From DATBGO01 sp050011895 (GTDB taxonomy: Bacteria; Actinomycetota; Actinomycetes; Streptosporangiales; Streptosporangiaceae), in contig JBEKIF010000001.1 of the NCBI GenBank assembly GCA_050011895.1, positions 198,497 to 262,496 on the forward strand: a stretch of 64,000 nucleotides of DNA, in the 5' to 3' direction. Made by a program: the position numbers and the translations under genes. Shown here in pieces: positions 56,605 to 64,000 of the stretch (its first letter is position 1; each line of letters opens with the position of its first letter). Under the pieces are notes generated by a model, which saw nothing but the letters and a program-made list of their open reading frames with translations, was not told where the DNA came from and did no database searches.

Positions 56605-56855
56605 CATGATCACATCACTGGCCGCTCATATGCAGCCATGGGCCGCCAGAAGCCGCCGTGAAGCACGGCGCGAAAGCCACCTGCGCCACTGTGGCCAGCA
56701 CTGCTGCCAACGTGATGAACAGCAGCCACCGACCAGAGACAGATACGGAATCACGGCCAAGGCAGCGGTCATCTGTAGACGGCCCTGGACAGCCTGCCGA
56801 GTCCTGCGGATCTGAAGGTCAGAAGGTCCGCGTCGCGGTGATGATCTCGCATTGC

Positions 56856-57275
56856 TCATTGAGGGCCTGGACGGAAGTCGCTGAGTTCGTAGTGCAGGGT
56901 TGCGGTCCGCATGAGCCGGTGAGCCAGCGGAACGATGAAACCGTGCAGTACCCGGTATTTACGGGCGAGCAGCTGCGCCGCCGTGCGGGCTTCGTCGCCG
57001 GTGAGTAGTCGGGCGCGGGCATGCATCGTCGGCCCGGTGCTCTTGCCGCGGAACGTGGACGGGCTGAACCGGACCTCGGGGTAGTTCCGCAGCCGTTTGC
57101 TCTTGCCGGCCTTGGCATAGGTGCGAATGTAGGCGCGGTCGGCGCGCACGGCGATGCTGACCGGTGTGGGAACCCAGCTACCGTCACGTTTGCGGGTATG
57201 CAGCACGATCGTGCGCTGCCGGACGAACGGCTGCAGCTGAGCGGGTACCGGGTCTGGCTGGCTGATGGTCCTCAC
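56856..57275 (-). CDS. PPOX class F420-dependent oxidoreductase-like protein
   Basis: A 139-aa split-barrel flavin/F420-binding protein: TIVLHTRKRDGSWVPTPVSI, then RAYIRTYAKAGKSKRLRNYP and EVRFSPSTFRGKSTGP are typical of the actinobacterial PPOX/FDOR family. I chose the GTG at 57275 (MRTISQPDPVP), which gives the family's length; the frame continues 31 codons upstream. Divergent from the ECF sigma gene, with a 91-bp gap. Confidence 0.83.
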   Translation of the reverse strand: MRTISQPDPVPAQLQPFVRQRTIVLHTRKRDGSWVPTPVSIAVRADRAYIRTYAKAGKSKRLRNYPEVRFSPSTFRGKSTGPTMHARARLLTGDEARTAAQLLARKYRVLHGFIVPLAHRLMRTATLHYELSDFRPGPQ

Positions 57276-57366
57276 CTTCTTTCTCAGATCGCCGCGGATG
57301 CTTCCTCGCTTCCTTCGACGAGGGACCGGTCTCGGCTGTGACAGCCGCGCGTGATTGCATCGCCCC

Positions 57367-58275
57367 ATGACTGGTTCCGGGGTGGCATCCGGCGAGCTGC
57401 GGCCGCTGATGTTCTCGATCGGCTACCGGATGCTCGGCAGCGTCACCGAGGCCGAGGATGTGGTCCAGGAGGCCTTCCTGCGCTTGCATGCCAGCGCGCC
57501 GGACGGCATGCGGTCACCGGAGGCCTATGCGGTCACCGTCACCACCCGGCTGGCGATCGATGCGCTGCGCTCGGCTCGCCACCGCCGCGAGCAGTACGTC
57601 GGCGCGTGGCTGCCCGAACCCCTGGTCGCATCCGAGGAAGCCAACCCGGCGCGGCAGATCGAGATGGACGAAACGGTCTCGGTGGCGTTCCTGGTGCTGC
57701 TAGAGAGATTGTCGCCGGTGGAACGGGCAGTGTTCTTGCTGCGCGAGGTGTTCGGCTATCAATACTCCGAGGTCGCCGCCGTGACCGGCAGAGGTGAGGC
57801 CACGTGCCGCCAGGTCTTCCGCCGGGCCCGTCAGCACATCCAGCACGGCCGGATCCGCTTTCAGGTGTCCGCCGCTGACCGGGACCGGCTGGCCGGACGG
57901 TTTTTCGCCGCCGCCCGCGACGGCGACCTGGCTGGTCTTGAAGCCGTGCTCGCCGAGGATGTCGTCTTCTACGGCGACGGGGGCGGCCGGGCGCCCGCGG
58001 TGCGGAAACCGGTGCGCGGGCCAGGGCAAGTCGCCAGGTTCATCCTGGGACTGGCCGGGCAAGCCAGCCGCCTGGGATTCCGCCTGGATTCAATGGCCGT
58101 CAACGGCCAGCCCGGCGCCATGGTCTCCTCACCTGACCGCGGCATCCTGGCCGTGCTCTCGCTAGAAATTCGCGATGACCGTATCACCGCCATCTACAAC
58201 CAGATCAACCCTGGCAAACTCGGCCACCTCGGCACGGTCGGCGATCTCACCGCACTGCTGGCCGGAGAGCACTGA
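57367..58275 (+). CDS. ECF41-type RNA polymerase sigma factor
   Basis: A 302-aa sigma-70 family regulator. Region 2 contains MFSIGYRMLGSVTEAEDVVQEAFLRL, and region 4 has LSPVERAVFLLREVFGYQYSEVAAVTGR. A SnoaL-like C-terminal domain follows (about 175-290) with the ECF41 hallmarks WLPEPL in the linker, DGGGR in the domain and a C-terminal INPGKL (NPDKL-like). In this group the fused domain modulates sigma activity instead of an anti-sigma factor, and the usual target is an adjacent redox gene. Here the divergent PPOX oxidoreductase is the candidate target. Confidence 0.88.
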   Translation: MTGSGVASGELRPLMFSIGYRMLGSVTEAEDVVQEAFLRLHASAPDGMRSPEAYAVTVTTRLAIDALRSARHRREQYVGAWLPEPLVASEEANPARQIEMDETVSVAFLVLLERLSPVERAVFLLREVFGYQYSEVAAVTGRGEATCRQVFRRARQHIQHGRIRFQVSAADRDRLAGRFFAAARDGDLAGLEAVLAEDVVFYGDGGGRAPAVRKPVRGPGQVARFILGLAGQASRLGFRLDSMAVNGQPGAMVSSPDRGILAVLSLEIRDDRITAIYNQINPGKLGHLGTVGDLTALLAGEH

Positions 58276-58850
58276 CACCCGCGCGAGAAGGTGCAACACA
58301 GCCGACGAGCGAACCGTGCTGAGGCGGATATGTGGGATAAGCAGCGCTCCCGCGATCCAGACCACTTCATCCACCCTGATCAGCACACTGCCATGGACGC
58401 AGTGGCAACGTCCCGGAGCCTGATCGCATGCTGACTTGCCTTCGGGACGAAGATGCCCATTCGCAAACCACGGCGAAACAGCTGGGTTGACCAAGCAGTA
58501 GTCGATCAGCGCCGCCGCAGCTCAAGGGCCACGAACACCGCGCAGCGCCGACTCCCTGTAAAACCGTCGGCTAAGCCTACGTTGGTTCGAACCCAACATC
58601 TGCCACCAGCAAAACCCCAGCTCAGGCCAGTACGCGAGACCATCCGTCACGCTGAAAGTGCACGGTCCGGGCCACCGCGCGTTCCGCCCCGATCCTCCTG
58701 GTCATCACCGGCCAACATGGCCCTGAACTGCAGTGATACCGGCCGGACCGGCCGGATCCGCCGCCCTGGGCTGTTGCCGTGCCGAGCGCCCCATTTGACG
58801 GAACAGGCACGGAACACAATCAGCAGTGATCATCACAGTGCGACATGGCG
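58276..58850. other. 575-bp gap with tRNA fragment
   Basis: No coding frame is convincing. The one recognisable item is the tRNA-Tyr 3' fragment at 58556-58608. Confidence 0.5.
58556..58608 (+). pseudogene. tRNA-Tyr (GTA) 3' fragment
   Basis: Reads the anticodon loop CTGTAAA (anticodon GTA), a class-II variable arm CGTCGGCTAAGCCTACG, the T arm GTTGGTTCGAACCCAAC and the acceptor 3' strand ATCTGCCACCA. The 5' half (an AGAT-pairing acceptor and D arm) is absent upstream. Such fragments are normally attachment-site copies left by an integrative element. Confidence 0.75.
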
Positions 58851-58851
58851 C

Positions 58852-59463
58852 ATGCGGCTTCGTCGCCTCGGTGCAGTCGTCGCGCCAGATCCCAGTGCGC
58901 TCACGGTCACCCTCGGCGACACGGGATGGCTTGGCCAGAGCCAGGGCCGGGTCAGCTATATCGTTAACGGGAAATACCAGGTCACATCCATTAACAGCCT
59001 GACCAGGATCGCGGACGGGCTCCGCATGCCCGGCCCGGCACGCGCTGCTCTCGGCCTGGCATCGGGCCCCGCAGCCCAGGCCAGTGCCCCGCCCGCGCGA
59101 GCCCTCCCTGACAACCAGCATCACCCCGTGGCCGGTGCCCAGTACCCGGTCACCACGCAGCAGGCCGTGACGGCCAGCATCGGCCTGTGGCACGCCGACG
59201 CGGCACGGTCGCAGGACGTACTATCCGCGCCGCTGGACCCTGCCGCGTGGAATGCCGCCGCACTGGCATGGCTACTCAGCCCGCCCGACAGCGCCCTGCC
59301 CGACGCGAACGGCCACGGGCGGGAAGTCGGCCACGCAGATATCACGCGCGTTCGTGGCGGGCCACAGCGTCGGAGAGACCTTCGGCCGGGCCGCAGAGTT
59401 CCTCAAGCTGGCCGCCGCGAATGAACCCTCCGTCACGGGCGCAAGCGTGCAAGCCGCACGTTG
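58852..59463 (+). pseudogene. decayed helix-turn-helix regulator
   Basis: The frame contains LGQSQGRVSYIVNGKYQVTS then INSLTRIADGLRMPGPARAA, the end of a Cro/CI-type HTH of a common actinobacterial regulator family, and later VTTQQAVTASIGLWHADAAR and LDPAAWNAAALAWLLSP, also typical of that family. The start of the HTH is degenerate, and past about 59340 the frame turns to non-conserved Arg-rich sequence. The C-terminal domain is missing. Confidence 0.6.
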
Positions 59464-59565
59464 AAGCCGGGCCAGCCGGATGGACATGCGCCTTCGTACG
59501 GGTGACCAATGCCCCTACGCGCCCGCTCGCTGAGCAGGCAATCTCGAGGTAGGAGGCGATCGGAC

Positions 59566-60057
59566 ATGGTCAGCACCGCGCAGCGGCCAGCCGGGCAGGC
59601 CGAGAACGTGCCAGCGCCCCGGGTCGTCGTGGCGCTAGGAAGACCCGACCGGGGAGCCAAGGCTTACCGGGTGGAGTCACCCGACCGTCTCCTGCGCATG
59701 CTGGCCCTGCTCACCGAGGCATCCGACGAGCTCCGGCTGGTGACCCTGCCGCCACAGTCACTGGCCCGCGTGCGGCTGCTACTGAATGCTGTCAGCGCGG
59801 AGGTCGAACGGTCAGTGTCCCCGGCGCTCGCCGACGAGATGCACCATCTCCTCGGTCATGGCGAGGCGGAGCCTGACTCCGCCGAACTCTGGATCGAGAT
59901 TGTGGCCCTGCTCGGCTGGGTCAGCGGCCTGGTGATCGGAATGCTCAGCCAGCTCGAAAACACCGAGAACGACCTTCACCTGGCAACCGACTCCCAGGCA
60001 CGATTCCGCACCTGCCGGACCGCTGCCTCTCCTGACCAGCCTGGGCGCGGCCGCTGA
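59566..60057 (+). CDS. bacterial proteasome activator (Bpa)-like protein
   Basis: A 163-aa helical protein resembling Bpa/DUF2587: VESPDRLLRMLALLTEASDELR, then LARVRLLLNAVSAEVERSVSPALADEM and AELWIEIVALLGWVSGLVIGMLSQLE. Bpa forms a ring that opens the 20S proteasome independently of ATP and docks with a C-terminal GQYL. This protein ends ASPDQPGRGR and lacks that motif, so it may be a paralogue that does not dock. GGAGG upstream supports the ATG at 59566. Confidence 0.72.
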   Translation: MVSTAQRPAGQAENVPAPRVVVALGRPDRGAKAYRVESPDRLLRMLALLTEASDELRLVTLPPQSLARVRLLLNAVSAEVERSVSPALADEMHHLLGHGEAEPDSAELWIEIVALLGWVSGLVIGMLSQLENTENDLHLATDSQARFRTCRTAASPDQPGRGR

Positions 60058-60240
60058 GTTGGTTCAAGGCTGGCGCGCGAAACGAATGGAGGTGCGCGGG
60101 AAGAGCGTGCCATATCGTTCAGCGCCGGTAAGCTGCTCAGCCCGCATGACGGCGATGGTAGCGGCACCCCGGCTGAGGCAGTCCAGCCTCCGGTACACCG
60201 ATGAGCCGTCCCGGCCCGAAGCGGCGAGGCAGGCGCGGTA

Positions 60241-61026
60241 CTAGGCCTTCCGCGTCGCCAGCCGTCCTTCGGCGAGGGCAGCGGTGTCGACGTCGTCGAG
60301 CGAGGTGACCACGATATCAGCGCCGGCAGCGGCAAGCAGTTCTGTGTCGTCGGCTCGTGCGATCCCGATCGCGGCCATGCCGCCGGCCTTGGCAGCCTCG
60401 ACGCCGGCGGCCGCGTCCTCGAGCACCATCGCGTAGCGCGGCTGGACGCCAAGCTCGCGCGCGGCGGTCAGGAAGATCTCAGGGTCCGGCTTGCCGTGCG
60501 CGAAATCGCGCCCCGAGACGTCGGCGTCGAAGTAATCCAGCAGCGAGAGGCCAGGCCGGATCGACGGCGATGAGATCCCCTGCTCCTGCGCGAATATGTC
60601 GAGCCGGATCATGCGCAGGAAAAGCGCCGCATTCTTCGACGACGACGCGTCCGCGATCAGCACGCCGGCGTCCTTCACCGCGATGACAAAACGTAGCGCG
60701 TCGGGATATGAGGTGAAGTCACCGGCCTCGACGAGGCGCTCGAGCATTTCCTGCTTGCGCAGCGCGTACTCGGCAACGCGCTTGTCGGCGTCGGGCACCT
60801 GGAAGTAGGCGAGCGCGGCGCGAGCGCCGCTCATGCGCGGTTTGCCCGACATGTACTCCTCGTAAACGTGGGACGTGAACGCTGTCGGCGACCATGTCGT
60901 GCGGTCGCGGATGTCACGCCAGTCCGACTCCATCAACTGGCGCAGCGACTCGCGCCACGTCTCCTCGTGCGGCGAGTCAACCAGAACCCCGTCGACGTCG
61001 AAAATCGCTCCCCGAAACATCGGCAT
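60241..61026 (-). CDS. HAD-IA hydrolase, beta-phosphoglucomutase-like
   Basis: A 261-aa HAD phosphohydrolase/phosphomutase. Motif I is FDVDGVLVDSPHEE (nucleophile Asp and second Asp), followed by a helical cap (about 20-110), motif II region VLIADASSSKN, Lys in DFAHGKPDPEIF and the acidic motif IV in AMVLEDAAAGVEAAKAGG. That set and length match beta-phosphoglucomutase or sugar-phosphate phosphatases; the DVDGV start favours the mutase-like subfamily. Motif II has Ala-Ser where Thr/Ser-Asn is usual (SSSKN supplies Ser and Asn). Confidence 0.87.
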   Translation of the reverse strand: MPMFRGAIFDVDGVLVDSPHEETWRESLRQLMESDWRDIRDRTTWSPTAFTSHVYEEYMSGKPRMSGARAALAYFQVPDADKRVAEYALRKQEMLERLVEAGDFTSYPDALRFVIAVKDAGVLIADASSSKNAALFLRMIRLDIFAQEQGISSPSIRPGLSLLDYFDADVSGRDFAHGKPDPEIFLTAARELGVQPRYAMVLEDAAAGVEAAKAGGMAAIGIARADDTELLAAAGADIVVTSLDDVDTAALAEGRLATRKA

Positions 61027-61380
61027 GCGCCCTCCTCATCGTCGGCCGGCGGCCCGCTGGTCGTCGGGTCCCGGCTGAGCTCGACCACCACCGGTCGCCC
61101 GCGCACAGCTCACGGATGTCGTCGAGAACTCCGACCCTAACCGGACGGCTCAGGCACTCTGGGGGCACCGGTCCCGCGAGCTCTCCGGGTCAAACGCGGC
61201 GAGTGCCTCCCGCGCGGGCGACAAAGCTGAACGTCGGGCCGGGATGCCGGGAGAGGTGCGCAGGTCGCAGCATGCGACGTTCGGCAGGACGGAGCCGGCA
61301 CGATAGCCGCACCCGTCTCGCCCGAAGATCTCGCGTATCTCCTCCCGCGAGAACAGGAAGAAGCGCCCCGCCAGCGCCTG
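61027..61380. other. 354-bp gap without clear gene
   Basis: No supported gene. After the DUF1918 stop the same minus-strand frame stays open for about 75 codons (LAGRFFLFSREEIREIFG...), but it lacks a start and shows no family; probably chance or decay. Confidence 0.4.
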
Positions 61381-61596
61381 CTAGGGCGTCTGGCTGCCCG
61401 GAGTGCTGCCGCCGCGCTGGTGCTCGACGACCGTGTCGGAAGAGGGAAAGAACACACTCTCGTGGCCATCGCTCCAGCGGACCCGATACGGCGGCGCGCC
61501 CTCCGCGCCGTGCACCTCCATGATCACGGCCTTGCGATCTGAATCACCCACGTGATGTCCCTTGATCACCAGCTCATCGCCAATATCTGCGCGCAT
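61381..61596 (-). CDS. DUF1918 domain protein
   Basis: A 71-aa protein with the DUF1918 (SH3-like beta barrel) pattern: MRADIGDELVIKGHHVGDSDRKA then VIMEVHGAEG, PPYRVRWSDGHESVFFPSSD. These small actinobacterial proteins have no known function and often sit among stress genes. The ATG at 61596 is preferred to the one a codon earlier. Confidence 0.85.
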   Translation of the reverse strand: MRADIGDELVIKGHHVGDSDRKAVIMEVHGAEGAPPYRVRWSDGHESVFFPSSDTVVEHQRGGSTPGSQTP

Positions 61597-61767
61597 CATG
61601 TCCTCCCTGTCCTCACAACAAGATCATCAGCTTGCGGCTCACCTTCGCGGCGCCGTACTGGCGGGTCGCGGCGGGCGAGTCCGTAGCCGGCCACGCCGGG
61701 TCTGACCGGCGCCCCCAGCTCGCCATAGACGGTGACGCCGGCGGCCGCCACGCCCGCCCGGCAGCGG

Positions 61768-62058
61768 CTAGGGCGGGACAGGAAGTTCCGGCCTTGCGGC
61801 CGGCGGGACCAGCAAATCTGCGCGGGTCACGAAGATGTGCGGGCTGATGACGTGCAGTGTGCCGAGCATGGCACCCAGGCCCTCGTCCTGCGCAAGCTCG
61901 ACTATCACCTCAGTGAGCTGGGCTTTATCGGCGTTGCCTGGTACTAGGCGGACGACGCTGACCGGCCTGCCAGCGAGGGCCTCGTGAAAGCGGGCACGGC
62001 TCCACGGATCGTCGGACAGGGTTAACCGGATTCTCCACGTGAGCTTATTGCAGTACAT
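61768..62058 (-). CDS. small protein of unknown function
   Basis: A 96-aa protein from an ATG with GGAGG seven bases upstream. The order of predicted strands and helices (LTWRIRLTLSDDPWSRARFHEAL, VSVVRLVPG, LTEVIVELAQDEGL, LGTLHVISPHIFVTRA) resembles an ACT-like ferredoxin fold, but I recognise no family. The Pro-rich tail contains the hairpin CCGGCC/GGCCGG at the DNA level. Confidence 0.55.
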   Translation of the reverse strand: MYCNKLTWRIRLTLSDDPWSRARFHEALAGRPVSVVRLVPGNADKAQLTEVIVELAQDEGLGAMLGTLHVISPHIFVTRADLLVPPAARPELPVPP

Positions 62059-62541
62059 GGCGTCGCCTCCGCAGTCCAAGTACCTTGACCTCGCAAGGCA
62101 AACGTGGCGCAGGGCAACGGTCGCCCCCAGGGTCGCAAGTCCTGCTCAGCCAGGGCCGAAAGACCTCCGCCGCGCAACCCGGCGTCCTCCCCGTCTGCCT
62201 GGTGACCGCTCGCGTTCGCCTCCCGGTCAACGCAATTGGGGCCGGTCGTGCGTCCACGCGGGCGGCACCACCGCTTCTCCTGCGGCAGCGCCTGCCAACA
62301 GCGGCTCGAAGCTGACCGGGGCGGTATGCGTCAGCAACCAAGCAGCACAGCCCAGTGGGGCGCTGGCCCTGGCCGCGGGCGTTGCGGGGGCCATTGACCC
62401 GGCATGCCAGGATTGCAGGGCGGCTCCGGCGAGGATGCCTGATCACAGCCGGTGCAGGAGCACCGCGGCGCAGATGCCGGCAACCGGGCAGGCGGGCGCC
62501 GGGAAGAACATGGAATCCCGGACCTGGACATAGGAGGTGTT
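62059..62541. other. 483-bp gap, promoter region of AarF gene
   Basis: Divergent spacer with no convincing reading frame. GGAGGT at 62533-62538 is the ribosome site of the AarF gene. Confidence 0.45.
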
Positions 62542-64000
62542 GTGACAACGGCGAATGCGTTCGCGGGCGGGCCCCGAGCGGTCACCGCACAGGTGACGCG
62601 TGCCGTGGAGATCGCTACGATCCTGTCTGCGAGCGGCTTCGGCTGGCTCGTTCAGGCGCTGGGCCTGAGCGCCTGCGTCTCGCCCCGCTGCCGCCTCCTC
62701 CGCGCCTTCCGGCCAGGCAGGCAGTGCCCGCATCAGCTGGCGACGGACCTCCCGCTGCCAGATCGGCTGCGGCTGATGCTCGAGAGGCTCGGGCCGACCT
62801 TCGTCAAGGCGGGGCAGATGGTCGCGCTGCGGCCGGACTACGTTCCGCTTGAGTACGCGGAGGCGCTGCGTGACCTGCACACCCACGCCGCGCCGTTCGC
62901 GCCGGAGGAAGCGGCGGCCATCGTTGAGGCCGAGCTCGGCGCGCCACTCGCGGCGCTGTACGCCGAGTTCGAGCGGGAGCCGTTCGCCGCGGCCTCGCTC
63001 GCGCAGGTACACCGGGCGCGGCTCAGCGATGGCCGTCGCGTCGCGGTGAAGGTGCAGCGCCCTGGGATTACCGGGCAGGTCGAGCGCGATCTTGCGCTGC
63101 TCGCCACGCTGGCCCGCCGCTTCGAGCGGCTCCAGCCGGGCTCGGTTGCCTTCCGGCCCTCCGAGGCGGTGGCGGAGCTGGCCGAGTACACGCGGCGCGA
63201 ACTCGACTTCCGGCGTGAGGCGCGGACCACTGAGCGGCTCCGGCAGCTGTTCGCCGATGACGACCGGATCGTGATCCCGGCCGTCATCACCGATCACAGC
63301 TCGGCACGGGTACTGACGATGGAATTTCTGGAGGGACTACCGCCGGCGCCCGCCGCCGACCTGCGGCGGGCTGGCCTCGACCCCGCAGCGGGACTGCGTG
63401 CGGGCGCCGAAGCAATGCTGCGGCAGGTCTTCCAGTTCGGGCTCTTCCACGCCGACCCGCACCCCGGCAACCTGCTATTCCTGCCCGGTGACCGGATCGG
63501 CTTCATCGATTTCGGCATGTACGGGCGGCTTGACCCAGGCGAGCGGCGGCGGCTGGCTGTCCTCTTCTGGGCGCTCGTCGACGGCGACTACGAGGCCGTC
63601 GGCGGCCAGCTTGTGCGCCTGTCAGAACTCCTCCCCGGCGCCGATCCCGACGGCTTTCGCGCCGCGCTCGCAGACACCGTCGAGGATTGGTTCGGGGGCC
63701 GCGCAGCTGACTTCTCGATCGCCCGCCTCCTGCTGCATGAGCTGGCGCTGGGAGCGCACTACGGGATCGTCTTCCCGCGCGGGCTGATGCTGCTCGCACG
63801 CGCCCTGGTCAACCTCGAGGCGACCGCGATGATCGTCGACCCGCAGCTCAGCCTCGCCGAGCTCGCCCGCCCGCTGCAGCCCGAGCTACGGCACATCCTG
63901 CTGCCCAGCCCCCAGGCACTGCAAGAGCACTGGCACCGTCACCGCTTCGAATACCTCGACCTCGCGCTGGAACTGCCTGGCCTGCTGCCAGAAGCGATCG
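62542..64000 (+). CDS. AarF/ABC1/UbiB kinase-like protein (3' end outside window)
   Basis: At least 486 codons from a GTG preceded by GGAGGT. ADCK/UbiB kinase-like features: the KxGQ motif in GPTFVKAGQMVALRPDYVP, the Ala-rich loop AAASLAQVHRARL replacing the usual Gly-rich loop, catalytic Lys in VAVKVQRPGI, Glu in ELDFRREART, and the metal/catalytic motifs LFHADPHPGNLLF and IGFIDFGMYGRL. Family members support isoprenoid-quinone or lipid metabolism through ATPase activity rather than protein phosphorylation. The C-terminal membrane part lies beyond the window. Confidence 0.9.
   Translation, partial: MTTANAFAGGPRAVTAQVTRAVEIATILSASGFGWLVQALGLSACVSPRCRLLRAFRPGRQCPHQLATDLPLPDRLRLMLERLGPTFVKAGQMVALRPDYVPLEYAEALRDLHTHAAPFAPEEAAAIVEAELGAPLAALYAEFEREPFAAASLAQVHRARLSDGRRVAVKVQRPGITGQVERDLALLATLARRFERLQPGSVAFRPSEAVAELAEYTRRELDFRREARTTERLRQLFADDDRIVIPAVITDHSSARVLTMEFLEGLPPAPAADLRRAGLDPAAGLRAGAEAMLRQVFQFGLFHADPHPGNLLFLPGDRIGFIDFGMYGRLDPGERRRLAVLFWALVDGDYEAVGGQLVRLSELLPGADPDGFRAALADTVEDWFGGRAADFSIARLLLHELALGAHYGIVFPRGLMLLARALVNLEATAMIVDPQLSLAELARPLQPELRHILLPSPQALQEHWHRHRFEYLDLALELPGLLPEAI

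Noticed and set aside
61137..61469. Minus-strand frame overlapping DUF1918
   Set aside because: It runs out of frame across the DUF1918 gene and has no supported start.

Overview
High-GC actinobacterial chromosome segment (soil type, probably Streptosporangiales or a relative; genus not determinable from sequence alone). The evidence is the gene order atp operon - MraY/WecA-like transferase - Sua5 - prmC - prfA - rpmE - rho with an NrtL-type anticodon-binding protein nearby, a DUF2550 gene after atpC, ECF41-type sigma factor, PPOX/F420-type oxidoreductase, proteasome-activator (Bpa)-like protein, and frequent GTG starts and ATGA/GTGA overlaps.

Layout. 1-7.0 kb: minus-strand envelope-glycan operon (UDP-sugar dehydrogenase, DUF2079 and other large membrane proteins, family 2 glycosyltransferase), facing a PIG-L deacetylase. 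8-20.2 kb: accessory metabolism (SDR, carboxymuconolactone decarboxylase-like protein, secreted type-B esterase, SRPBCC-MarR pair under a perfect 20-bp palindrome, VOC protein, deaminase, aldehyde dehydrogenase, secreted and membrane proteins of unknown role, GMC oxidoreductase). A cobalamin-riboswitch-like sequence lies at about 15.8-16.0 kb. 20.7-39.6 kb: conserved housekeeping block (cobalamin adenosyltransferase, DUF2550, complete ATP synthase operon, lipid-linked sugar transferase, tsaC/Sua5, prmC, prfA, rpmE, rho, nrtL, response regulator). 39.77 kb: tRNA-Arg(CCG).

39.8-56.56 kb is a genomic island of about 16.7 kb inserted in that tRNA gene. It is bounded by perfect 45-bp copies of the tRNA 3' half, and a terminator that probably belonged to the tRNA gene lies just outside the right copy. 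The island's integrase appears split by a second mobile module (tyrosine recombinase + HTH + zinc-ribbon recombinase-like protein, the last carrying an in-frame amber codon). The cargo looks like a defence island: a reverse transcriptase fused to an excisionase-type HTH, a broken HEPN gene, an HNH nuclease, an AT-richer block (HAD-like protein, unknown protein with a membrane-like tail, OLD-like ATPase/TOPRIM nuclease), a PD-(D/E)XK-like nuclease, and a coupled pair encoding a membrane protein and a zinc-ribbon protein. A large secreted YVTN beta-propeller protein sits among them.

56.6-64 kb: stress/accessory genes (PPOX oxidoreductase divergent from an ECF41 sigma factor, a tRNA-Tyr 3' fragment, an HTH pseudogene, Bpa-like protein, HAD hydrolase, DUF1918, AarF/UbiB kinase running off the end).

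A recurring feature is in-frame short tandem repeats (15- or 24-bp units) in otherwise unrelated genes (SDR, MarR, WecA-like, Rho), plus one 78-bp intergenic repeat. All calls are from reading the sequence; no database search was run.
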